From an uncultured bacterium (GTDB taxonomy: Bacteria > Bacillota > Clostridia > Lachnospirales > Lachnospiraceae), in NCBI GenBank assembly GCA_947651225.1, contig CANSYK010000026.1, positions 1-43,534 on the forward strand: a stretch of 43,534 nt of DNA. Reading direction: 5' to 3'. The notes beneath the pieces were generated by a model. The model did not search any database and had not been told where the DNA came from. It saw only the letters and a program-made list of their open reading frames with translations. This document shows, in pieces, positions 8,230 through 16,000 of the stretch; the stretch's first letter is position 1, and every line of letters starts with the position of its first letter. The translations under genes were made by a program, and so were the position numbers.

Positions 8230-8601
8230 ATGATTGAATGTATTATAGTCGGAGCTGGTGGTTTTATTGGTGCAATCTGCAGATATCTCATTGGAATGAT
8301 TCCCTTAAAAGAAAAATGTGTATTTCCAATGAAAACATTTATCATAAATATCATAGGCTCTTTTATTATTGGCGTTATAGCTGCATTAGCACTGAAAACA
8401 AATTCCCTGAATCCCAAAATTGTATTATTTTTGAAAGTAGGGATATGCGGAGGATTTACCACATTTTCCTCCTTTGCACTGGAAACAAATGACTTAGTAA
8501 GGGACGGAAAAATGAATATAGCAGTATGGTATGCAGTATTAAGTGTAGCAGCAGGAATAATTGCCGTGTTTGCAGGCCAGGGAATTATCAGAAAGGGATA
8601 G
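8230..8601 (+). CDS. crcB: Fluoride channel CrcB/FluC
   Basis: Fluc channels are dual-topology dimers that export toxic fluoride passively across the cytoplasmic membrane. The 123-residue protein has four membrane segments and the family signatures: an N-terminal GAGGFIGAICRY, FIINIIGSFIIG with the conserved pore Asn, and GICGGFTTFSSFALE with the TTFSS/Phe motif. ATG at 8230 follows AGGAG (8219-8223). The stop is 7 bp from a truncated DUF434 gene, probably co-transcribed. There is one copy only here, so it would act as a homodimer. Confidence 0.93.
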   Translation: MIECIIVGAGGFIGAICRYLIGMIPLKEKCVFPMKTFIINIIGSFIIGVIAALALKTNSLNPKIVLFLKVGICGGFTTFSSFALETNDLVRDGKMNIAVWYAVLSVAAGIIAVFAGQGIIRKG

Positions 8602-8608
8602 AGGTATT

Positions 8609-8824
8609 ATGAGTAAACGGGGATATGTTCCAGAGGATGAAAAACAATTTAAAGGCCAACAGTTAGAATACTTAAAAAAAGCGGCAGACGAAGTACAATT
8701 TCTTTTGGATCAGGGATATGATGTTAAACCCGCAACGACATTTGTTGGTAATCATTATGAAAACAAAATTGAACACTATGGAGCGAAAGAGAGTTTTGAG
8801 CAGGAAGGGGTGTTGATTTTGTAG
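8609..8824 (+). pseudogene. Truncated DUF434-like protein
   Basis: From ATG at 8609 (weak GAGG just upstream) the product is 71 aa. Residues about 15-41 (LKKAADEVQFLLDQGYDVKP, then ATTFVGNHY) resemble the N-terminal motif of DUF434 proteins, in which a leucine-rich helix and an RGY segment lead to VGNHY. Family members are usually around 200 aa, and the following domain is replaced by an unrelated tail (ENKIEHYGAKESFEQ...). This suggests a deletion joining two sequences. Family recognition is from memory; the function of DUF434 is unknown. Confidence 0.45.
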
Positions 8825-9035
8825 TGCGAACATGAAGCAGACATTCTTTTTGCCAGAGATTCGCACCATGGTGCCTAATAAGATTTTTATTATTGAGCAC
8901 ATTTTAAGTTGTATTTTATCTATTATGCTTTATATTTAAGTTGTATGTTTTATAATAATGGTTTTAAATGTGTTTAGAATAAGATGTTGTTGGTAATTAT
9001 ATACAAAAAACATGAGTTTTTTGTGTATAATTGCG
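8825..9035 (+). other. AT-rich, leader-like region before the CRISPR repeat
   Basis: There is no gene. It contains a perfect 12-bp palindrome GCACCATGGTGC (8863-8874) and two copies of TTTAAGTTGTAT (about 31 bp apart, near 8904 and 8935). It ends in an AT-rich stretch with ATATACAAAAAAC directly before the repeat, consistent with a CRISPR leader. Confidence 0.45.
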
Positions 9036-9130
9036 GTCGCTCCCTTTGTGGGAGCGTGGATTGAAACAAAAATGATAGAGGCATTTTATGATAGGTATTA
9101 TTTGTTTTTGTATGGGAGATAAATTGAAAT
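9036..9130 (+). CRISPR. Vestigial type I-C-like CRISPR: one repeat, one spacer, one degenerate repeat
   Basis: A 32-nt repeat at 9036-9067 begins GTCGCTCCC, has a GGGAGCG partner arm, and ends GTGGATTGAAAC. This is the typical subtype I-C repeat form with the ATTGAAA(C/N) 3' end. About 31 nt later a degenerate repeat (9099-9130) retains TTTGT..GGGAG....ATTGAAAT. The 63-nt offset is near the usual I-C repeat-plus-spacer length. No cas genes are in the window. A decayed array next to an AT-rich leader is the simplest reading. Confidence 0.65.
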
Positions 9131-9229
9131 GTATTTTAGTGGTAAAAAATCTAAAAGAAAAAATTTTTTTAGGTGGAATGAATGATTATTAAATAATTGA
9201 TATTAACATTGAAAATAAGGGAGATTATT

Positions 9230-10120
9230 ATGATACAGGATATTGAACCAAAAATATTTTATAATACATTTGCCAAAAAAGCGATAGAAAGCCAAAGCAA
9301 AGTAATTTTATTTTTTGGGCGGAATGTTTTGATAAGGCAGGATAAGGATAACACATTACATCTGCCGGCGTATGGCGAGTTATCTGTTGAAAATGATGCA
9401 GCGGTTTTGGAAGAAACGAAGAAGTATCAGTATATTTTTTCTATTGACAATGAGGAATATTTTTTAAAGAAGTCTTTCGGGAAAGAGGAAAGGTTTGGAA
9501 CGATAGAAGGTTATCATTGGGAGAATATTTCAAAGCTTCGTCAAATAGAATCTAAGGAGATTTGTTTTGCCGTTATGAATGCATTTCAGCTTTATATATG
9601 GTATCGGGACAATTATTTTTGTGGACGGTGTGGGAAGAAGCTGATACATAGTGATACACAGAGAATGCTTTTTTGCCCGGAATGTCAGAATATGGTTTTT
9701 CCTAAAGTGGCTCCAGCAGTTATTGTAGGGGTTGTGCATCAGGATAAAATATTAATGTCTAAATATGCAGATCGGGAGTACAAAAAATATGCGCTTTTGG
9801 CGGGCTTTGTTGAGTTTGGAGAAACGGCAGAACAGACAGTGCAGAGAGAAGTTTTTGAAGAGGTTGGTTTAAAAGTGAAACATATTAAATATTATAAAAG
9901 CCAGCCATGGGGAATAGACAGTAATCTTTTGTTGGGATATTTTGCAGAGCTTGATGGCAGTGGGGAGATTACCCTTGACCGTCAGGAGTTGGCAGTTGCA
10001 GAGTGGTTTGACAGGGAGAAAATGCCAGCGCACAATGATGGAATCAGCCTGACAAGGGAAATGATGGGATTTTTTGAGGAGAAGGAAGCTTTTCTGAAGT
10101 GGTATAATCAAAATATATGA
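9230..10120 (+). CDS. nudC: NudC-like NAD(H)/NAD-RNA pyrophosphatase (Nudix)
   Basis: NudC hydrolyses NADH to NMNH and AMP and removes NAD caps from RNA. The 296-residue protein has a variable N-terminal domain and a four-Cys zinc ribbon (CGRC at 131-134, CPEC at 149-152). It also has a complete Nudix box at about 192-214 (G-x5-E-x7-REVFEEVG) and the NudC signature SQPWGIDSN starting at about 224, in place of SQPWPFPxS. ATG at 9230 follows AAGGGAG (9218-9224); an upstream in-frame start at 9197 lacks a ribosome binding site. It stands alone between the CRISPR relic and a convergent LRR gene. NADH preference is inferred from family. Confidence 0.9.
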   Translation: MIQDIEPKIFYNTFAKKAIESQSKVILFFGRNVLIRQDKDNTLHLPAYGELSVENDAAVLEETKKYQYIFSIDNEEYFLKKSFGKEERFGTIEGYHWENISKLRQIESKEICFAVMNAFQLYIWYRDNYFCGRCGKKLIHSDTQRMLFCPECQNMVFPKVAPAVIVGVVHQDKILMSKYADREYKKYALLAGFVEFGETAEQTVQREVFEEVGLKVKHIKYYKSQPWGIDSNLLLGYFAELDGSGEITLDRQELAVAEWFDREKMPAHNDGISLTREMMGFFEEKEAFLKWYNQNI

Positions 10121-10182
10121 TGAAATTAGTGTGCTGACCGATTATATATTAAGATATGAGACAAATATTAAGTATAAAGTGA

Positions 10183-10219
10183 TACAACCACTTTGATATA
10201 TGTACTCAAAGTGGTTGTA
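10183..10219. terminator. Perfect 14-bp stem between convergent genes
   Basis: TACAACCACTTTGA (10183-10196) pairs with TCAAAGTGGTTGTA (10206-10219) across a 9-nt loop. It lies between nudC (plus) and the LRR gene (minus). The T runs on both sides are weak, so a bidirectional terminator is likely but not certain. Confidence 0.6.
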
Positions 10220-10302
10220 CAATATGTAAAATGACAGCCTGATATGGTAGATGTTTAAAAATTTTCCATAGATGTGATTAGGGAGTTTAACAGATTGTTT
10301 TT

Positions 10303-12198
10303 TTAGTCATTATCATAGTCATGGTCATAGCCAAAGTCTTCATTTCTGTAACCATTATAACCTACAACATTAACTGTATAATCACAGTATAACTCCGATA
10401 GGTTTGTATTGTTTGTCAAATCCAAGCTGGTAAGTTGGTTTTTATAACATGCTAGATCTGTCAAATAGGTATTGCTGCTGACATCTAAACTGACCAGTTG
10501 GTTCCTCTGACAATATAGGTATGTCAAGCCAGTATTGTTGCTGACATCTAAACTGGTAAGTTGGTTATTCTTACAGTCTATAGAGTCTAAATCAGCATTG
10601 TTACTGACATCTAAACTGGTAAGTTGGTTATTCTCACAGTTTATAGAGGCTAAATCAGCATTGTTGCTGACATCTAAACTGGTAAGTTGGTTCCTCTGAC
10701 AATATAGGTATGTCAAGCCAGTATTGTTGCTGACATCTAAACTGGTAAGTTGGTTATTCCCACAGTCTATATAGTCTAAATCAGCATTGTTGCTGACATC
10801 TAAACTGGTAAGTTGGTTATTCCCACAGTCTATAAAGTCTAAATCAGCATTGTTGCTGACATCTAAACTGGTAAGTTGGTTATCCTCACAGTTTAAGAAA
10901 ATTAAATCAGCATTGTTACTGACATCCAAACTGTTCAGTTGGTTATCCTCACAGTATAAATTTATCAAATCGGCATTGTTACTGACATCCAAACTGTTCA
11001 GTTGGTTGCTATCACAGTATAAATTTATCAAATCGGCATTGTTGCTAATGTTCAAACTGTTCAGTTGGTTGCTATTACAGTATAAAGTTATCAAATCGGC
11101 ATTGTTGCTGATATCCAAACTGTTCAGTTGATTGTATCCACAGGATAACTCTGTCAAACCGGCATTGTTGCTGATATCCAAGTTGCTCAATTGATTGCGA
11201 CGACAGCCTAAATGTTTTAAATTGACATTGTTATTGACCTTCAAACTAGTAAGTTGGTTTTCATAACAGAGTAAGGTTGTCAAGTTGATACAGTCGCTAA
11301 CATCTAGTTCGCCTGATAAGTTCTGAGAAGTCCAAATAATTTCTGTTAGTTTGCCGTCTTCCCATGTATATTCATCACTATTGCTTAAATCTTCACTTAC
11401 TGTTGCACCTCTTTCTTGGTGCTCAATAATTAATTTTTTCAATGCAGCTATATCCTGTTCATTTGCCCCAATTGGTGCATTTGTTGGGGCAAGTGTCGGT
11501 TTAACAATAGTTGTTGGAGTAGTGGTTGGTATAGGAGTAGCAGTTGGGGGAATTGTTGGTATAGGAGTAGCAGTTGGAGTAGTGGTTGGTACAGGAGTGG
11601 CAATTGGAGTAGTGGTTGGTATAGGAGTAGCAGTTGGAGTAGTGGTTGGTATAGGAGTAGCAGTTGGGGTAGTGGTTGGTATAGGAGTAGCAGTTGGAGC
11701 AGTGGTTGGTGCAACAGTAGCAGTTGATGATGGAGTAATTGTTACTGTTGGGGTAGATGATGGTACAATATCCACAATTGGAGTTTGCAGAGGTGTTTCT
11801 GTAGGAACTTTTGGTGCGGATGTTTTCACAGGCTGTGTGTTTGCAGATGGTTCAGGAGTGTTCTTATTGGTATTTTTGACAGTCACCTTGCAGGTCAGTT
11901 TGGTCTTTCCTATAGTTGCCCGAACCTTTGCAGTTCCTTTTTTCTTGCCCTTGATAGTCACAGTTGTTTTGCTTTTTCTCGTTAGGGTAATGTAGCTTTT
12001 TCCAGACAGGATTTTCCATATTACTTTTTTTGTTGTGTTTTTAACCTTGAGTGTTTTGCTCTTGCCTTTTGTGATAGTGATTTTTTTGTTGCTAAGGCTT
12101 GCTTTTTTTGCTGCTAATACCGTATTAGTGGGTGCCATTCCAAACAACAGAGCAAAAGAAAGAAAGCCTGCAACCAGTTGTTTCTTTGTTTTTGTCAT
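10303..12198 (-). CDS. Secreted leucine-rich-repeat surface protein
   Basis: 631 residues: signal peptide (about 1-30, ending VLAA), Lys/Thr-rich Ig-like domain (about 34-108), Thr/Pro linker with repeated TTTPTATPIP (about 165-238), then a short lead-in. From residue 299 there are 15 tandem 21-residue LRRs of pattern L-x-x-L-D-V-S-N-N-x-x-L-x-x-L-x-C-x-x-N-Q, the last one partial, and an acidic tail DYDND. ATG follows AGAGGA on the minus strand. No LPXTG or membrane anchor is visible, so attachment is unknown. Such cysteine-containing LRRs occur on gut Firmicute surface proteins that contact host or other cells. The signal, Ig and TP-linker order matches the protein at 3793-6774. The divergent XRE gene at 12324 may control it. 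Confidence 0.85.
   Translation of the reverse strand: MTKTKKQLVAGFLSFALLFGMAPTNTVLAAKKASLSNKKITITKGKSKTLKVKNTTKKVIWKILSGKSYITLTRKSKTTVTIKGKKKGTAKVRATIGKTKLTCKVTVKNTNKNTPEPSANTQPVKTSAPKVPTETPLQTPIVDIVPSSTPTVTITPSSTATVAPTTAPTATPIPTTTPTATPIPTTTPTATPIPTTTPIATPVPTTTPTATPIPTIPPTATPIPTTTPTTIVKPTLAPTNAPIGANEQDIAALKKLIIEHQERGATVSEDLSNSDEYTWEDGKLTEIIWTSQNLSGELDVSDCINLTTLLCYENQLTSLKVNNNVNLKHLGCRRNQLSNLDISNNAGLTELSCGYNQLNSLDISNNADLITLYCNSNQLNSLNISNNADLINLYCDSNQLNSLDVSNNADLINLYCEDNQLNSLDVSNNADLIFLNCEDNQLTSLDVSNNADLDFIDCGNNQLTSLDVSNNADLDYIDCGNNQLTSLDVSNNTGLTYLYCQRNQLTSLDVSNNADLASINCENNQLTSLDVSNNADLDSIDCKNNQLTSLDVSNNTGLTYLYCQRNQLVSLDVSSNTYLTDLACYKNQLTSLDLTNNTNLSELYCDYTVNVVGYNGYRNEDFGYDHDYDND
10378..11304 (-). 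repeat. 63-bp tandem repeats encoding LRR units
   Basis: About 15 units of 63 bp encode the 21-residue repeats. Several neighbouring units are nearly identical in DNA (AGTTGGTTATTCCCACAGTC and related blocks), and units 10 and 13 match each other closely. This suggests recent duplication by slippage or recombination, with potential for length variation. Confidence 0.9.
11485..11706 (-). repeat. 30-bp tandem repeats encoding the Thr/Pro linker
   Basis: Roughly seven units of 30 bp encode TTTPTATPIP with substitutions (VP, IA, IPP). This is a low-complexity wall-spanning or spacer region, prone to copy-number change. Confidence 0.85.
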
Positions 12199-12247
12199 TA
12201 CGCATTCCTCTTTTCATTAATATTTAACTATATGGATATATTTTAGT

Positions 12248-12311
12248 CTATACAGTTTATTTGAATATAACATAAATACCTATACAATTCAAGTGGAATT
12301 TATCTGTATAG
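12248..12311. promoter_or_regulatory. Putative operator sites between the divergent LRR and XRE genes
   Basis: CTATACAG (12248-12255), CTATACAA (12280-12287) and the inverted CTGTATAG (12304-12311) lie in the 125-bp divergent intergenic region. Repeated half-sites with dyad symmetry next to an XRE gene fit an autoregulated operator controlling both directions. This is inference from position and symmetry. Confidence 0.5.
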
Positions 12312-12323
12312 GCGGTGATATAA

Positions 12324-12659
12324 ATGAATTATTATGAAATAGGTCAACGGATTCGTAAGTACAGAAAGGCATCTAATCTTTCCCAAGAGCAGTTAGCAGA
12401 GAAAGTTGGGATTTCTGTAACACATATGAGTCATATTGAAACAGGAAACACAAAACTTAGTTTGCCTGTGCTGGTGCGCATTGCAAATACCCTTTCAGTA
12501 CAAACAGATGCAATTATATATGAAAGTCCTCAAGCAAATAAAACTTTTATCAAACAGGAATTATTAGAGCTTATTGACTCCTGTTCTGTCAATAAACTGA
12601 ATATTATTGTTGATGTGATTGAATCAATGAAGGTATCTTTGGATAAATACTATGACTAA
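12324..12659 (+). CDS. XRE-family helix-turn-helix regulator
   Basis: 111 residues with an N-terminal HTH_3 domain (about 6-60): IGQRIRKYRKASNLSQEQLA, then EKVGISVTHMSHIETGNTKLS. This matches the Cro/C1/SinR pattern. A C-terminal helical part (LLELIDSCSVNKLNIIVDVI) probably dimerises. There is no signal peptide or membrane segment. ATG follows GGCGGTGA. It is divergent from the LRR surface-protein gene, with candidate half-sites between them. The regulated genes are not proven. Confidence 0.88.
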   Translation: MNYYEIGQRIRKYRKASNLSQEQLAEKVGISVTHMSHIETGNTKLSLPVLVRIANTLSVQTDAIIYESPQANKTFIKQELLELIDSCSVNKLNIIVDVIESMKVSLDKYYD

Positions 12660-13019
12660 TCATGTATGTAGAAATGTTTATAAAATCTAGGAATGATTTA
12701 AGTGAGGAGGTTTCCTGTATCACAAAGCTTGGAGGTTGGTATATGATTTAAAAATCTGTTGATAATAGAGCAAACCATGATTTTAAAAGGGGTTAGAAGT
12801 GGTATGGAGGAACAATATAATTAGATTCTGGCTGTTCTGTGGTTGGATAAGGAAACATATTCTGCTAAATTTGAGAAGAGTATTAATAATGTTAACTTTT
12901 TCTTAATGTTTTTTTCTTTCCTTGATTTTTTTGGTTTTAATGATATATTAAAGTAGTATTATTATAGGAAACTGTAGATGTGGGGCTTGAAAGGGATTAG
13001 ATAAAAAGGAGAAAAAGCG
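12660..13019 (+). promoter_or_regulatory. Intergenic region with putative promoter for the RND gene
   Basis: TTGATT (12922-12927) and TATATT (12944-12949), 16 bp apart, form a plausible SigA promoter about 70 bp before the RND start. The preceding part (12660-12900) holds no gene I can support. A short frame after GGAGG near 12805 (VWRNNIIRFWLFCG...) may be decayed coding DNA. Confidence 0.45.
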
Positions 13020-16000
13020 ATGCCAAAATTTAGTGTGAAGAAACCGTTTGTCGTTCTGGTTGCGGTGGTGATGTTATTGGTATTAGGTGCTGTCAGTTTT
13101 ATAAAGATGACAACGGACTTTCTGCCTAATATGAATATGCCATACATGATTGTAATCACTACATATCCAGGGGCATCTCCTGAAAAGGTAGAGATGGAGA
13201 TTACAGAAATCATGGAGAGTACTGTAGGAACGGTAAATGGTGTAAAGAATGTAACAAGCTCCTCGTCAGAAAATTCCAGTATTGTGTCATTGGAATTTGA
13301 GGAAGATACCAATATGGATGCTGCAATGGTAAAGGTATCTTCTGCCGTTAATCAGGTGCCGCTTCCAGATAATGCGGGAACGCCTATGCTGATGCAGATT
13401 TCGGCAGATATGATGGCAACCATGATGACAAGTGTCGATTATGAGGGGAAAAGTGGATACGAGTTATCTAAGTTTGTAGAGGACAATATTATTCCCGAAC
13501 TGGAGCGTCAGGATGGTGTAGCGAGTGTCAATGCATCCGGGATGGTAGAAAAATCGATTGAGGTACAGTTAGATCAGGAGAAGATAGATGATGTTAATGC
13601 TAGAGTTTTGGAAAAGACGAATAAGACTTTGGCAAAAGCAAAGAGGGAGTTGGATAAGGCAGAGAAGAAACTGAAAGAGGGGAAAGACAAACTTGCTTCA
13701 CAAAAGGAGGAGCTTGAAAACCAGCAAAACGAGAAATCAAGCGAGCTTGCAAAGTTCAGCAAAATGATGAATCAGGCGATTGCCACAAAACAGGCATATG
13801 CTTCTAATTTAACAAGCCTGCAGGCAAAGCAGTCCGCACTGAAGATGGAAAAGGAGGCATACGAAAAAAATAAGGTAGTAGATACTTATAATAAGATGAA
13901 CCAGGGATTTGTGGCATTGCGTGACAGTTTAAAGGAAGGCGGCGCTGCTTATCAGGGGATTTATAACATGATTTATGACCAGATTCTTGTGGTCATGGTG
14001 CAGACGCAGTTAGATGCCGCTGGAGTAAGTGGTGAAGTAACAACAGAAAATGTAGATCTTTATCTGTCGCAATTAGGTGATGCGGCAGATGCGTTAAAGG
14101 ATGCTGCTGCGCAGGAGGCAGCAAAACAGGCAAAGGAACAGGCAGAAGCCCAGTTGATACAGCTGCCAACAAGTGTGAAAGATGCACTTGATCATCCGGA
14201 AAAACTGGAAGCATATAAAAATCTGTTAAAAAGCCAGGGGCAGGATGAGGCTGCAAAACAGATAACAAAAAAGAATCTGCAGTCGTTATATGATATTGTG
14301 GAAGTAAGGATTCCGCAGATTGATACCGCTTTAGCAAATCTGAAGACAGAAATTCTGGTGGCGAAGAAGGCTTTAGAGCAGGTTGAAAAATCAATTAAAA
14401 CGGCAGAAGACAATTATGAGCAGGTTGAACAGGGCAAAATTACTGCGGCAGCTGCTTTTGGCACCGCAAATGCACAGATCAGCAGTGCAGAGTCAACATT
14501 ATCAGCAAGTGAGAAAGAGTTGGAGGCAGGAAAAGAATCTTATGAAAAGTCAAAAAAGGAAGCTTTAAAAAATGCTAATTTAGACCAGCTTTTGACGATG
14601 GAGCAGCTTTCTAATATTCTTTCTGCGGAAAACTTTTCTATGCCAGCCGGGTATATCAGTGAAGATGGCACTCAATATCTGATTAAAGTAGGCGATGAGT
14701 ATGATAGTGTTAATGCAATGAAGGATGCGGTACTCTGCAAAATTGATGATATTGGGGATATTCGTTTAGAGGATGTAGCGAATGTGACAGTTGTGGATAA
14801 TTCTGCAGAATCCTATGGTCGTGTAAATGGAAATGATGCTGTGTTGCTTAGTATTTCTAAAGCAAGTACAGCAGGAACTTCTGATGTGTCAAAAGGATGT
14901 AATGAGAAGTTAAGAGAATTAGAAAAGGAATATGGTGGTCTGCGCTTTACAAATCTGATGGATCAGGGTGATTATATTGAATTGATTGTTGATTCCGTAT
15001 TATCAAATCTTTTGTGGGGTGCGCTGCTGGCCGTTGTTGTTCTTCTGATCTTTTTACAGGATGTCAGGCCAACAGTTATTGTTGCGTTCAGTATTCCGTT
15101 AAGTGTATTGTTTGCTGTCGTTTTAATGTATTTTACCAATATTACATTAAATATTATTTCACTATCTGGCCTTGCGCTTGGGGTTGGAATGTTGGTGGAT
15201 AACTCCATTGTTGTAATTGAGAATATTTACCGCCTTCGCAATAAAGGAGTTTCGGCTGCAAGGGCGGCGGTGATGGGGGCCAATCAGGTGGCGGGAGCTA
15301 TTTTCTCCTCTACATTGACAACAATTTGTGTATTTCTGCCAATTGTATTTACGGATGGCATTACGCGTCAGATTATGCAGGATATGTGTCTCACGATTGG
15401 ATACAGTTTAGGTGCCAGTCTGATTGTGGCATTGACTTTAGTGCCTTGTATGGGGTCAACATTTTTGAAAAGCGAGTCTCAAAGAAAGCATCGTTTCTTT
15501 AATGCATTGATTACAGGTTATGATAGAGTAGCAAGATTCTGTCTTCGGTTTAAGATCGTGCCAATTGCGGCGGCAGTAGCATTGTTGGTGTTTTCTGTCT
15601 GGCAGGTGACAAGAATGGGAATTGTCTTTATTCCTGATATGGGGAGTGAGCAATTGTCAGCAAGTTTGACAATGGATTATGAGGCGACAGAGGAAGAGGA
15701 TTTTGCGCTTGCTGATAAAATATCGGAAGAGATGCAAAAGATTAAGGGAGTAAAGACGGTAGGTACTATGAGAGGAAATGCTACAATGTCTTTAGGAAGC
15801 AGCGGTGCTGATAAAAATTATACATTTATGTTGCTTTTGGAAGAGGAGTATGCAAACCAGAACAAAGAAATCGCAACAGAAATTGAAAAGATTTTTCAGG
15901 ATAATCATTGTGAGGAATATTCCGTATCAGACTCTAATATGGATATGTCCAGTATGATGGGTTCCGGGCTTCAGGTTAATATTTATGGCAAGGATGTTAA

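Noticed and set aside
10787-11131. Plus-strand frame opposite the LRR repeats
   Set aside because: Its repetitive Leu/Ser pattern is the antisense shadow of the LRR DNA repeats.
10378-11304. CRISPR-like regular repeats
   Set aside because: The 63-bp period keeps an open reading frame encoding 21-residue LRRs and has no spacers.
11351-11995. 214-codon Val/Gly-rich plus-strand frame
   Set aside because: It is the antisense reading of the Thr/Pro linker; no start site supports it.
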